A stretch of DNA of 64,000 nucleotides from assembly GCA_038229415.1 (NCBI GenBank), contig JBBROM010000006.1, forward strand, positions 124,001-188,000. Reading direction: 5' to 3'. Below are positions 1 to 8,310 of this stretch, piece after piece. The first letter of the stretch is position 1; every line of letters starts with the position of its first letter. This stretch comes from JANXUR01 sp038229415. Lineage in GTDB: Bacteria; Acidobacteriota; Terriglobia; Terriglobales; Acidobacteriaceae. The notes below the pieces were generated by a model. That model had not been told where the DNA came from. It saw only the letters and a program-made list of their open reading frames with translations, and made no database searches. Made by a program: the position numbers and the translations under genes.

Positions 1-1458
1 CAGCACGAGATCTGTGAGCGCTTGCAATTTCTGTTCGATGTCGGTCTTGGCTATCTTTCGCTGAGCCGTTCGGCGGCGACCATCTCCGGAGGCGAGGGGC
101 AGCGCATTCGCCTAGCCACCCAGATCGGCTCGAAGCTGCGCGGCGTTTTGTATGTGCTCGACGAGCCTTCGATCGGATTGCATCATCGCGACAACGACCG
201 ATTGTTGGCGGCGCTGGAGTCGCTGCGTCAGCTCGGCAACACGGTGCTTGTAGTGGAGCATGACGAAGAGACGATTCGCCGCGCCGATTACGTGATAGAC
301 CTTGGCCCCGGCGCTGGACGCCACGGTGGCGAACTTGTCGCCTGCGGCACACCGGAGCAAGTGATGGCGGAGCCGCGCTCGCTTACGGGAGCCTACCTCG
401 CCGGACGTGATCAGATCGGCATCCGTCACGAGCGGCGCAAGCCGTCAGAGAAATCGCTGGTGGTGCTGGGCGCGCGTGAACACAATTTGAAAGATGTGGA
501 TGCCAGCTTTCCGCTCGGCGTGATGACGGTTGTGACTGGCGTCTCCGGTTCGGGCAAGTCCACGCTGGTCAACGACATTCTGTATGCCGCGCTGGCGGCG
601 AAGCTTTATCGCTCGCGGCAGGCGGTGGGTGCGCATAAAGCTGTCAGCGGCATCGAGCACATTGACAAGGTAATTCGCATTGACCAGTCGCCGATTGGCC
701 GCACGCCACGCTCGAATCCGGCGACATACACGGGCCTGTTTTCGCACCTGCGCGATCTGTTCGCCATGTTGCCCGAGGCGCGCGAACGCGGGTACAAGCC
801 CGGTCGCTTCAGCTTCAACGTCGCGGGCGGACGCTGCGAAGCCTGCCAGGGCGAAGGTCAACGCCGCATTGAAATGAACTTTCTGCCCGACGTGTACGTG
901 CTCTGCGAAGTCTGCGGCGGACGGCGCTACAATCGCGAAACGTTGGCAGTAAAGTACAACGGACTTTCCATCGCCGACCTGCTGGAGACGCCTGCCAGCG
1001 ACGCGCTGCCCGTGCTGGAAAATATTCCGCAACTGCGGCAGCGTCTGCAAACGCTGGTGGATGTCGGCCTTGGCTATCTGCATCTGGGGCAAAGCGCACT
1101 CACGCTGAGCGGCGGCGAAGCGCAGCGCATCAAGCTGGCCCGCGAGCTGAGCAAGCGGCAGACAGGACGCACTCTCTACCTGCTCGACGAGCCTACAACC
1201 GGCCTGCACTTTGAGGATGTGAAGAAACTGCTTGACGTGTTGCACCGGCTGACTGATCTCGGCAATACCGTCATCATCATCGAGCACAATCTGGATGTGA
1301 TTCGCAGTGCCGACTGGATTTTGGACATGGGCCCCGAGGGTGGCGAGGACGGTGGCCGCGTGATTGCGCAGGGCACTCCGGAACAGGTGGCACGAGTGAA
1401 GAAGAGCTACACCGGACAGGCTCTTGCTGGTAATTTGGGCAGAGGCCACCGCGCCTGA
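1..1458 (+). CDS. uvrA: Excinuclease ABC subunit A, C-terminal part (5' end outside window)
   Basis: The frame is open from base 1, so about 485 C-terminal residues of UvrA are seen and the first Walker A lies outside. UvrA is the damage-sensing ATPase of cytoplasmic UvrABC nucleotide excision repair. In order there are the first ABC signature 'ISGGEGQRIRLA' and Walker B 'VLDEPSIGLHH'. The second ATPase half follows: Walker A 'GVSGSGKST' near base 540, a zinc module 'CEACQGEG'...'CEVCGG' near 835-915, signature 'LSGGEAQRIKLA' and Walker B 'LLDEPTTGLHF'. The C-terminus looks complete and ends in TGA. The next gene begins about 50 bases downstream on the same strand. No damage to any motif is visible. 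Confidence 0.97.
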   Translation, partial: QHEICERLQFLFDVGLGYLSLSRSAATISGGEGQRIRLATQIGSKLRGVLYVLDEPSIGLHHRDNDRLLAALESLRQLGNTVLVVEHDEETIRRADYVIDLGPGAGRHGGELVACGTPEQVMAEPRSLTGAYLAGRDQIGIRHERRKPSEKSLVVLGAREHNLKDVDASFPLGVMTVVTGVSGSGKSTLVNDILYAALAAKLYRSRQAVGAHKAVSGIEHIDKVIRIDQSPIGRTPRSNPATYTGLFSHLRDLFAMLPEARERGYKPGRFSFNVAGGRCEACQGEGQRRIEMNFLPDVYVLCEVCGGRRYNRETLAVKYNGLSIADLLETPASDALPVLENIPQLRQRLQTLVDVGLGYLHLGQSALTLSGGEAQRIKLARELSKRQTGRTLYLLDEPTTGLHFEDVKKLLDVLHRLTDLGNTVIIIEHNLDVIRSADWILDMGPEGGEDGGRVIAQGTPEQVARVKKSYTGQALAGNLGRGHRA

Positions 1459-1509
1459 GCTTGCGCTCTCAAGGTGTCGCTACGCAAAGATTCATTTAGC
1501 ATCTATTGA

Positions 1510-2883
1510 GTGTTAAGTGCGGCTGGCCGCGCTAAAGGATATCGGGAATTGTCGTCCACACCTGACAACTTGCATGAGGAGCTTCCGCCAGCTGGCGCGG
1601 ACGCGACCTCTTCTGGTTTGGTTCTTGACGCGAGTGAAGTTGTGTTGTCAGCGCCTGCCGAGGTTGTAGAAAGCAACGCGGAAAATAGTGGTGTTCCGAC
1701 GTCTTCAGAACCGGCAGAAATGGCAGTCGTCGAGCCGCCGCCGTTACCGGAGGTGCAGCCCGAGACGCAGTCTGGCCCGACTCCGCTGGAAAATCCAGTA
1801 TGGGGTGGCCTTGATCTGCTGTTGCTAGGCGCAGTGTTGCTGGGTGGAATGTTCGTGGCGTTGATGGTCACGGCCATCGTGCGCACCGCGTGGAACATGG
1901 TGCACCATTTGCCGGGCGATGCTGGCATCACCAAGCCAGACGCTTTCACCGCGATTCCGGTGGAGATGATTGCATACGCGGTGTTTTTGCTGGTGGTATG
2001 GCTGCTGATTCGCAGGCGGAACGTCTTAAGCTTTCTGGCAGCGATTCGCTGGAACTTTCCCGCTGGACGTTGGTGGGTGTTTTTAGGCAGCGGAGTCCTA
2101 CTGGCCGCGACGGTCGGACTGCTGTCAAGAATTCTGCCTATCCCCAAGACAGTTCCGCTTGACGATTTCTTCAGCAGCCCCGCTGCGGCGTGGCTCATGG
2201 CGTTTTTTGGAGTGCTGATTGCGCCGCCGATCGAGGAGTTGCTCTTCCGGGGGCTGCTCTATCCGGTGCTGGTGCGCTCGCTGGGCCGCATGTTTGCAGA
2301 GCGATTGCGTTTGCGCAATGCTGCACTGGGACTGTTTGTGCTGGGCTGCTGGGGCATCGTTGGGCATATTGTGACCGGTGCTGTAAATACCGCTCTGGTT
2401 CTGCTGCTGCCCTTCTTTCTGGCGTTGCCAGTCGCCGCCTTCCGCATTGGCAAGCCAGGTGTCAATGCTCTGCGCGTCGCCTTGGGGGCTGCCGCGATGC
2501 TAGCGTGGGGCGCATTGATGCACGCCGCTCCTTACAGCTTGTTCGCGGTGACCTCGATGTTGCTGTTTGCCGCTACCGTTGGGCTGGCCGCGCTTAGTAT
2601 GCAAACGGAACTATCTTGGCGCACCGCGTCTCGTGCTGGACTCACCATGGCTGTGGTGCTGACTGCGGCCGCATTTGCTTTGCTGCACGCGGAGCAACTC
2701 GGCGGAGCGTGGGGCCCACTAGCGTTAATATTCTTCGTCGGCCTTACCCTCACGACGGTTCGCGCGATGACGAAATCCGTGGCCGCAAGCACGCTGCTGC
2801 ATATGGGCTACAACGGCACACTTTTTTCCATGATGTATCTGGGTACCGGCGGCTTTCAGCACCTGGAGCGGTTGAGCCGATGA
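1510..2883 (+). CDS. CPBP family intramembrane metalloprotease
   Basis: A 457-residue membrane protein with a Glu/Pro/Val-rich, probably cytoplasmic N-terminal arm of about 95 residues and then about ten hydrophobic segments. The CPBP (Abi/Rce1-like) protease motifs are present: 'EELLFRG' (motif 1, about residues 243-249), 'FALLHAE' (motif 2, about residue 390) and a late 'HMGYN'. Family members are glutamic or metal-dependent intramembrane proteases, often of unknown substrate. The start is uncertain: GTG at 1510 has no good ribosome site, and TTG at 1549 would also fit. The gap between motifs 1 and 2 is long because extra membrane helices are inserted, which is larger than the usual 200-300-residue family member. 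It is followed by pyrE 37 bases later. Confidence 0.85.
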   Translation: MLSAAGRAKGYRELSSTPDNLHEELPPAGADATSSGLVLDASEVVLSAPAEVVESNAENSGVPTSSEPAEMAVVEPPPLPEVQPETQSGPTPLENPVWGGLDLLLLGAVLLGGMFVALMVTAIVRTAWNMVHHLPGDAGITKPDAFTAIPVEMIAYAVFLLVVWLLIRRRNVLSFLAAIRWNFPAGRWWVFLGSGVLLAATVGLLSRILPIPKTVPLDDFFSSPAAAWLMAFFGVLIAPPIEELLFRGLLYPVLVRSLGRMFAERLRLRNAALGLFVLGCWGIVGHIVTGAVNTALVLLLPFFLALPVAAFRIGKPGVNALRVALGAAAMLAWGALMHAAPYSLFAVTSMLLFAATVGLAALSMQTELSWRTASRAGLTMAVVLTAAAFALLHAEQLGGAWGPLALIFFVGLTLTTVRAMTKSVAASTLLHMGYNGTLFSMMYLGTGGFQHLERLSR

Positions 2884-2920
2884 ACTGCAAGAAAAGCGGT
2901 CGCAAGGAAAGGAATCGTCT

Positions 2921-3529
2921 TTGAGCGAAGTAAATGAAGCGACCGAATTGACGCACGCCAGCTACAGAAGGTCACAACTCCTGACTTTGCTGGCCCGCAA
3001 GAGCTTTCGCCTTGGCGAGTTCAAGCTCGCTTTCGGCGGCACCAGTGATTATTATGTGGACTGCCGTACCACCACGCTCGACGCCCTCGGCTCGCGCCTC
3101 ACTGGCATGGTTTTCCTCGATGAAATTCGCGCACGCGGCTGGAATCCAGAAGCCATCGGCGGCCTCACTATGGGCGCTGACCCTATTGTCGTCGCGGTGA
3201 GCGTACTCGGCGGCATGCTCGGCGGCAGCATCCACGGCTTTCTGGTTCGCAAGGCAGAGAAGGCGCACGGCACCGGGCAGCGCATCGAGGGCTTCCGCGA
3301 GACCGGCGCGCGCGTGGTGATCGTGGACGACGTTTGCACGACTGGCGGCTCCACGATTCAGGCGATTGAAACCGCACGCGCCTTTGGCTTTGAAATCGTT
3401 GGCGTGATGTGCCTGGTGGAGCGCGAAGAGGCCAAGGGCCGCGCCAACGTGGAAGCCGCGGCTGCGCCTGCTCCGTTCGTGAGTTTGTTTACCGCGAATG
3501 ATGTCCGGGCCGAGCACGTGAAACTTTAA
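2921..3529 (+). CDS. pyrE: Orotate phosphoribosyltransferase
   Basis: PyrE (202 residues) transfers phosphoribose from PRPP to orotate, giving OMP in de novo pyrimidine synthesis. The PRPP-binding signature 'VVIVDDVCTTGGST' is at about residues 134-147, preceded by the flexible-loop segment 'RKAEKAHGTG'. 'FKLAFGGTSDYYVDCR' near residue 30-45 is the orotate-binding N-terminal region. The start is TTG at 2921, chosen because AAGGAAAGG lies just upstream and no ATG fits. Length is normal for the family. mtnA follows in the same direction after 34 bases. Confidence 0.95.
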   Translation: MSEVNEATELTHASYRRSQLLTLLARKSFRLGEFKLAFGGTSDYYVDCRTTTLDALGSRLTGMVFLDEIRARGWNPEAIGGLTMGADPIVVAVSVLGGMLGGSIHGFLVRKAEKAHGTGQRIEGFRETGARVVIVDDVCTTGGSTIQAIETARAFGFEIVGVMCLVEREEAKGRANVEAAAAPAPFVSLFTANDVRAEHVKL

Positions 3530-3563
3530 GCGATTTTCAATTTACCTACTAATAAGGAAACGA

Positions 3564-4616
3564 ATGAGTCTGATCCACACAATTCAATGGTCTGACGCGG
3601 GCGTGGTGCTGATTGACCAGACCAAGCTGCCGACGGAAGAGACATACATCACCTGCGCCGACTACATGCAGGTGCGCGATGGCATTCGCGACATGATCGT
3701 CCGGGGTGCGCCGGCGATTGGCGTCACCGCCGCGATGGGCGTGGCGCTGGGGGCCCGTGATGCTGCGGCCAGCAATGTTGAAGAGTTGCGCGCAGCTTGG
3801 GATCACATCTGCGAAGTGATGGCCGGGGCGCGGCCGACTGCCGTGAATCTTTTCTGGGCGATTGACCGCATGAGGGCCAAGTTCGACGCACTCGCTACGG
3901 CTGGTAATGACGTTGCGGGGATACGCGCGGGGCTAATCGAAGAGTCCAAGCGGATGCATGCGGAAGACATTGCCGCCTGCGAGGCGATGGGAAAACACGG
4001 GGCCACGCTAATGCCCGATCGCGGCGGAGTGCTCACCCATTGCAACGCCGGCGCGTTGGCAACTGCGGGATATGGCACCGCGCTGGGCGTGATTCGCGGC
4101 GCGGTGGAGGCAGGCAAGCAGATTCATGTGTACGCAGACGAGACGCGTCCGTTTCTGCAAGGTGCGCGGCTCACGGCGTGGGAGCTGATGAAGGATGGCA
4201 TTGCCACAACGGTGATCGCCGACAACATGGCGGGCGTGATGATGCGGCAGGGCAAGATTCAGGCGATTGTCGTCGGCTCAGACCGGATCGCGGCGAATGG
4301 CGACGTGGCCAACAAGATTGGTACATACACTGTCGCCGTGCTGGCGAAGGAACACGGCATCCCGTTCTACGTCGCCGCGCCGATGAGCACTGTGGACTTT
4401 AACACCGCGACGGGCGATGGCATCCCCATCGAGCAGCGCGACCGGCGCGAAGTCACACACATCGGCGGACGCCAGATGACGCCCGACGGCGTGGGGATTG
4501 AGAATCCGGCGTTTGATGTGACGCCGCATGAGTATGTGACGGCGATCGTCACCGAAAAGGGCATTGCGCGGGCGCCGTATGTGGAGAGCCTGAAGCAGAT
4601 GTACCAACAGGAATGA
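3564..4616 (+). CDS. mtnA: S-methyl-5-thioribose-1-phosphate isomerase
   Basis: A 350-residue MtnA, the enzyme of methionine salvage that isomerises methylthioribose-1-phosphate to methylthioribulose-1-phosphate. It belongs to the eIF2B-alpha-like fold. Visible family blocks are 'IVRGAPAIGVTAAMG' near residue 50, the catalytic-Cys block 'LTHCNAGALATAGYGTA' near residue 160, and the catalytic-Asp block 'VVGSDRIAANGDVANKIGTY' near residue 240. The start ATG follows AAGGAAACGA at good spacing. No other methionine-salvage gene is in the window, so the rest of the pathway must be elsewhere or replaced by another route. Confidence 0.95.
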   Translation: MSLIHTIQWSDAGVVLIDQTKLPTEETYITCADYMQVRDGIRDMIVRGAPAIGVTAAMGVALGARDAAASNVEELRAAWDHICEVMAGARPTAVNLFWAIDRMRAKFDALATAGNDVAGIRAGLIEESKRMHAEDIAACEAMGKHGATLMPDRGGVLTHCNAGALATAGYGTALGVIRGAVEAGKQIHVYADETRPFLQGARLTAWELMKDGIATTVIADNMAGVMMRQGKIQAIVVGSDRIAANGDVANKIGTYTVAVLAKEHGIPFYVAAPMSTVDFNTATGDGIPIEQRDRREVTHIGGRQMTPDGVGIENPAFDVTPHEYVTAIVTEKGIARAPYVESLKQMYQQE

Positions 4617-4664
4617 GACATTTGGGCGAACCTCTTTCCCTCCAACTGCATCGAATCATTCTGT

Positions 4665-5384
4665 ATGTCTGAATTCGCCGTACAACTCGTGAGCAAGTCG
4701 TACGTCAGCGGAGGCAAGACGATCCGCGTGGCGTGCCTGCTGCCGCAGGGCGAGCCGGGTGAGCAATTTCCGGCGGTAATTGCACTGTATGGAGCGAATC
4801 GCGGGTTTGAGAGCACGGTCGAGCCTGCGCGCGAACTGGCTGCGCACGGTTTCGCGGTGTATGTGCCCGACTACTTTGAGCGCACCGGCACCATGGAAGC
4901 GATGGAGAAGGCGGTGATCCTGCGACACTTTCCGGCGTGGATGAAGTGCGTGTGGGACTGCGTCAGTTTTGTGCGGCGCGAAGCCGTGGTGGATCGCAAG
5001 CGGCTGGCGATTGTTGGATTTTCGCTCGGCGGATTTCTTGCGCTGTCGAACGCAGTGTTCGATTGGCGCGTTCGTGCCGTGGTGGATTTTTTCGGCGGCC
5101 TGCCGCGCGAGGTCAAACCCTTCCTATTCCGTAAGCTGCCGCCGATTTTGATTCATCACGGCGACGCCGACCAGATCGTTCCGGTGAGCGAGGCGTTCCA
5201 CCTGCGCGAAGTGCTGGAACAGCGCCACACGCCCTACGAAATGCATATCTATCCCGGCGTCGGCCATGTGTTTGAGTATGAAGTTTGGACGGTGGCCGCG
5301 CGGCGGACGCTGGCGTTTTTGAAGAAGCATCTCGCGGTCCCCAATCGCCCGGTCAAACCGCGCAAACTGGCTCAGCAGCCTTAG
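4665..5384 (+). CDS. Dienelactone hydrolase family protein
   Basis: A 239-residue alpha/beta-hydrolase of the dienelactone hydrolase group, without a signal peptide. The nucleophile elbow 'GFSLGG' is at about residues 121-126, the acid in 'HHGDADQIVP' and the histidine in 'GVGHVF'. Classical dienelactone hydrolases use Cys in the elbow; here Ser is used, so the true substrate is open (ester or lactone). It lies 48 bases after mtnA on the same strand and may share its transcript. Confidence 0.85.
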   Translation: MSEFAVQLVSKSYVSGGKTIRVACLLPQGEPGEQFPAVIALYGANRGFESTVEPARELAAHGFAVYVPDYFERTGTMEAMEKAVILRHFPAWMKCVWDCVSFVRREAVVDRKRLAIVGFSLGGFLALSNAVFDWRVRAVVDFFGGLPREVKPFLFRKLPPILIHHGDADQIVPVSEAFHLREVLEQRHTPYEMHIYPGVGHVFEYEVWTVAARRTLAFLKKHLAVPNRPVKPRKLAQQP

Positions 5385-5457
5385 CTCGGCGCGCACCCAG
5401 GGAACTTTCCTTTCGACCCAGCGTATCCATACTTAGAAGCTTTGCCGGAGGTTTGTA

Positions 5458-5664
5458 ATGTTCGCATTCCTGTTGTGGTGTGTGCTATTCGTGTTGTGCT
5501 GGCCGCTGGCGTTGATGGCGCTGGTGTTGTATCCCATCGTGTGGCTACTGCTGTTGCCGTTCCGCATCATCGGAATCGCGGTCGGTGGAGTGCTGCATCT
5601 GGTGTGGGCCGTTGTTACGCTACCAGCGCGGCTGCTGACGGCACCTGGACGCTTGGCGTGGTAA
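5458..5664 (+). CDS. Small hydrophobic membrane protein
   Basis: A 68-residue protein that is nearly all hydrophobic, with two probable membrane helices (about residues 2-29 and 36-58) and a positively charged end. A strong ribosome site GGAGG sits 8 bases before the ATG, which makes it a credible gene although it has no recognisable family motif. It ends the + strand run before the convergent CoA-transferase genes. The function is unknown. Confidence 0.65.
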   Translation: MFAFLLWCVLFVLCWPLALMALVLYPIVWLLLLPFRIIGIAVGGVLHLVWAVVTLPARLLTAPGRLAW

Positions 5665-5694
5665 GAATCTGTGTAACCGAGCAGGGCGGCGACG

Positions 5695-6384
5695 CTACGC
5701 TTCCATCACCTTCAGCGTTGGACTCATAATCAGCGTCGGCTCAGTCGCGGCTTGCACATCGTCTGCAGTCAGGCCGGGTGCAACTTCTTCCAGCACGATG
5801 CCTTGCGGCGTCACGCGCATGTAGGCGAGTTCGGTCACGATGGTATCTACCACCTTGACGCCCGTCAGCGGTAGCGTGCAATTCTTCAGAATCTTCGGCG
5901 CGCCTTCTTTCGTGGTGTGCTCCATGGCAACGACCACGCGCCGCGCGCCCGCGACGAGATCCATCGCACCGCCCATGCCCTTCACCATCTTGTCGGGAAT
6001 CATCCAGTTGGCGATGTTGCCGTGCTCGTCCACTTCCATGGCGCCGAGGACGCTGAGGTCCACGTGTCCGCCGCGAATCATGGCGAACGACTCTGCACTA
6101 TTGAAGAACGATGTGCCGGGCATCTCGCTCACCGTTTCCTTGCCCGCGTTGATGAGGTCGGCATCCTCGGTGCCTTCCAGCGGATATGGCCCGATGCCGA
6201 GCATGCCGTTTTCGCTTTGCAGGATGACGTCCATGCCCGGTGGCACATGGTTCGCCACCAGCGTGGGCATGCCGATGCCGAGGTTCACGTAGAAGCCGTC
6301 ACGCAACTCGCGCGCGATACGGCGGACGATGAGTTCACGCTTGGCCGCACCATCAGAGAAAACGATCTTGGGAGTTGTGCTCAT
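5695..6384 (-). CDS. scoB: 3-oxoacid CoA-transferase subunit B
   Basis: The beta subunit (229 residues) of a succinyl-CoA:3-ketoacid (acetoacetate) CoA-transferase. The catalytic glutamate lies in 'QSENGMLG' and the family block 'NLGIGMPTLVANHVPPG' precedes it. 'GGHVDLSVLGAMEVD' and 'GKGMGGAMDLVAGA'-like sequence (written here as KGMGGAMDLVAGA) are also diagnostic. It moves CoA between succinyl-CoA and acetoacetate, feeding ketone-body or short-chain acid use. The ATG overlaps the end of scoA by 4 bases, so the two subunits are translationally coupled. Confidence 0.95.
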   Translation of the reverse strand: MSTTPKIVFSDGAAKRELIVRRIARELRDGFYVNLGIGMPTLVANHVPPGMDVILQSENGMLGIGPYPLEGTEDADLINAGKETVSEMPGTSFFNSAESFAMIRGGHVDLSVLGAMEVDEHGNIANWMIPDKMVKGMGGAMDLVAGARRVVVAMEHTTKEGAPKILKNCTLPLTGVKVVDTIVTELAYMRVTPQGIVLEEVAPGLTADDVQAATEPTLIMSPTLKVMEA

Positions 6385-7079
6385 GCGCTCTTCCTCACCG
6401 TCCGCCGCTCGATAGGCTTGTCGTAGCGCTCGCCCTGAAAGATGCGCTGGACGTAAATGCTTGGCGTGTGAATATGTTCGGGCACCAGTGTGCCGACTTC
6501 GACCAGCTCTTCCACTTCGGCAATGGTGATTCGCGCGGCGGTGGCCATCATGGGATTAAAATTTTGCGCCGTCTTGCGGTAGACAAGGTTGCCCATGCGG
6601 TCACCCTTCCACGCCTTGACGAAGGCGAAGTCTGCCTTCAGCGCGCGCTCCATCACGTAGGTGCGACCATCGAACTCGCGCGACTCTTTGCCTTCGGCTA
6701 CGACGGTGCCGACACCCGTTGGCGTGAAGAACGCGGGAATGCCCGCGCCGCCTGCGCGAATGCGCTCGGAGAAAGTGCCTTGCGGAACGAGGTCAAGCTT
6801 GAGCTCGCCGCTCAGCACCATCTTTTCCAGCAGCTTGTTTTCGCCGACGTAGGTGCCGATGTGCGCGCGAATCTGCCCGCTGGCCAGCAGCAGGCCGAGT
6901 CCGAGTCCGTCCACACCAACGTTGTTGCTAATGGTGAGCAGATCGTGCGTGCCCTGCGCTACCAGCGCGCGAATCAGATTCTCCGGCATGCCGCACAAGC
7001 CGAAGCCGCCGATCATGAGGGAGGCACCGTCGGGAATATCGCGAATGGCTTCCGCAGCGGAAGCGACAACTTTATTCAT
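6381..7079 (-). CDS. scoA: 3-oxoacid CoA-transferase subunit A
   Basis: The alpha subunit (232 residues) that pairs with ScoB. Diagnostic family blocks are 'MIGGFGLCGMPENLI' near the N-terminus, the CoA-binding stretch 'SNNVGVDGLGLGLLL', and 'PQGTFSERIRAGGAGIPAFF' in the middle. Length and order match the usual two-gene bacterial form. The promoter should lie in 7080-7137, before a dispersed hairpin repeat. No fatty-acid or ketone-body gene is beside it, so the physiological acid is inferred only from the family. Confidence 0.95.
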   Translation of the reverse strand: MNKVVASAAEAIRDIPDGASLMIGGFGLCGMPENLIRALVAQGTHDLLTISNNVGVDGLGLGLLLASGQIRAHIGTYVGENKLLEKMVLSGELKLDLVPQGTFSERIRAGGAGIPAFFTPTGVGTVVAEGKESREFDGRTYVMERALKADFAFVKAWKGDRMGNLVYRKTAQNFNPMMATAARITIAEVEELVEVGTLVPEHIHTPSIYVQRIFQGERYDKPIERRTVRKSA

Positions 7080-7137
7080 AGCTCTATGATTTTAGCGCGT
7101 GTGGCGGACTGCCGCGAACTTCGGCACCCGCACAATC

Positions 7138-7380
7138 GTGTCATCCTGAGCGCAGGAATGTTCTCTCGCGAGCGAGAGAATATTCCGCAGTCGAAGGACC
7201 CCAAGGATGATCGGGGCGGAACGGTCGTGGATATTCCTGACACGAATTTGCCGGAGGAGCGGACAGCAGAGTTCTTGGCTGGTGCTGCGAGTAGCATCGG
7301 TCGCACGGGCAGTATAGGGGTCCTTCGACTGCGTCTGCGAAATCGCGTTGCGCTTTCGCAGCCTCCGCTCAGGATGACAC
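7138..7380. repeat. Two inverted copies of a hairpin repeat (BIME-like)
   Basis: Two copies of one element face each other, at 7138-7202 and, in reverse, 7316-7380. Each begins GTGTCATCCTGAGCG and ends GCAGTCGAAGGACCCC, with a self-complementary but sequence-variable middle. Copy one forms a 14-bp stem (13 Watson-Crick pairs and one G-T) centred on TCTCTCG/CGAGAGA. Copy two pairs CTGCGAAA with TTTCGCAG. A third copy is at 39258-39322. The 113 bases between the copies hold no convincing gene. Confidence 0.8.
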
Positions 7381-7428
7381 GGTTGTGGAGATGCCCACTT
7401 CTTTGCTTGAACATCAGCGCACTCTATG

Positions 7429-8307
7429 TCAACTAGACACGTTACGAATTGGTTTCATCTTCAGCCGGTGCGCTTGGTCAAACTCCTTGCCCAGTTCGCG
7501 GGTGTTCAGGTTTTCGCGGATGTGCGCCAGCCGCTGCGCCATTTGCAGCAGGGCGTCTTCGAGGTTGACGCGGTTGGTCAGAGCGACGTCGCGCCACATG
7601 GAATACGGACTCGCCGCGATGCGCGTCATCTCGCGCAAGGCGCGGCCGCCAAGTTCGAGCAGCGGTGCGTCCTCGCCGAACTCCGCCACCAGCGCGGCGG
7701 CGAGTGCAGTGGACCAAAATTGTGGGACGTGGCTGATCCAGGCGCAGAGGCGGTCGTGCTCTTTTACATCGAGCGCCATAGTGCGTGAGCCGAAGGACTC
7801 GACTGCGTTGACGAACTCGCCGAAGGGAGCGAGCGTCAGGTCTTGTCCCGGCAGCGGGGTGAACAGCCAGGCCGAGCCTTGGAACAAGTCGGGCGTCGCA
7901 TGCTCAATGCCGCCGGTTTCTTTACCCGCCATGGGATGCCCGGGTAAAAATCTTCGCGCCGCATCGTCGCCGAACACGGCTTGCGCCTTGGCGACAACCT
8001 CGGCTTTGGTGCTGCCCACGTCGGTCACCACAGCTTCCGGCTCCAGGTAAGGCGCGATGCGCTCGATCAAGTCAATGATCGAGCCCACCGGCGTCGCCAG
8101 CACGACCCAATCGCTGCCGCGAACGGCGAGCCGGGGATCGGGTTCGACAGCATCGAGAAAGCGGCAGTCGCGGGCGATTTCGAGCGTCTCGGGTGTGTCG
8201 CATCCAATGATGCGCACGTCGGTGAGCAGCGACGGCAGCCGCTCACGCAATGCCATCCCGAACGAACCGCCAATTAAACCGACACCAATAATAGTGACTT
8301 GACGCAT
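7429..8307 (-). CDS. tyrA: Prephenate dehydrogenase
   Basis: TyrA (292 residues) oxidatively decarboxylates prephenate to 4-hydroxyphenylpyruvate for tyrosine synthesis. The NAD(P)-binding start 'IIGVGLIGGSFGMAL' is at residues 5-19, 'TDVGSTKAEV' near residue 94 and the catalytic histidine in 'LPGHPMAGKE' near residue 120. The family usually has 280-370 residues; there is no chorismate mutase or ACT domain fused, so it is monofunctional. It is the last gene of the aromatic supraoperon, starting 3 bases after the DAHP synthase stop codon. Confidence 0.94.
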   Translation of the reverse strand: MRQVTIIGVGLIGGSFGMALRERLPSLLTDVRIIGCDTPETLEIARDCRFLDAVEPDPRLAVRGSDWVVLATPVGSIIDLIERIAPYLEPEAVVTDVGSTKAEVVAKAQAVFGDDAARRFLPGHPMAGKETGGIEHATPDLFQGSAWLFTPLPGQDLTLAPFGEFVNAVESFGSRTMALDVKEHDRLCAWISHVPQFWSTALAAALVAEFGEDAPLLELGGRALREMTRIAASPYSMWRDVALTNRVNLEDALLQMAQRLAHIRENLNTRELGKEFDQAHRLKMKPIRNVSS

Positions 8308-8310
8308 GCG

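Noticed and set aside
445..1449. 334-residue ORF antisense to uvrA
   Set aside because: Shadow of uvrA; uvrA motifs are on the plus strand.
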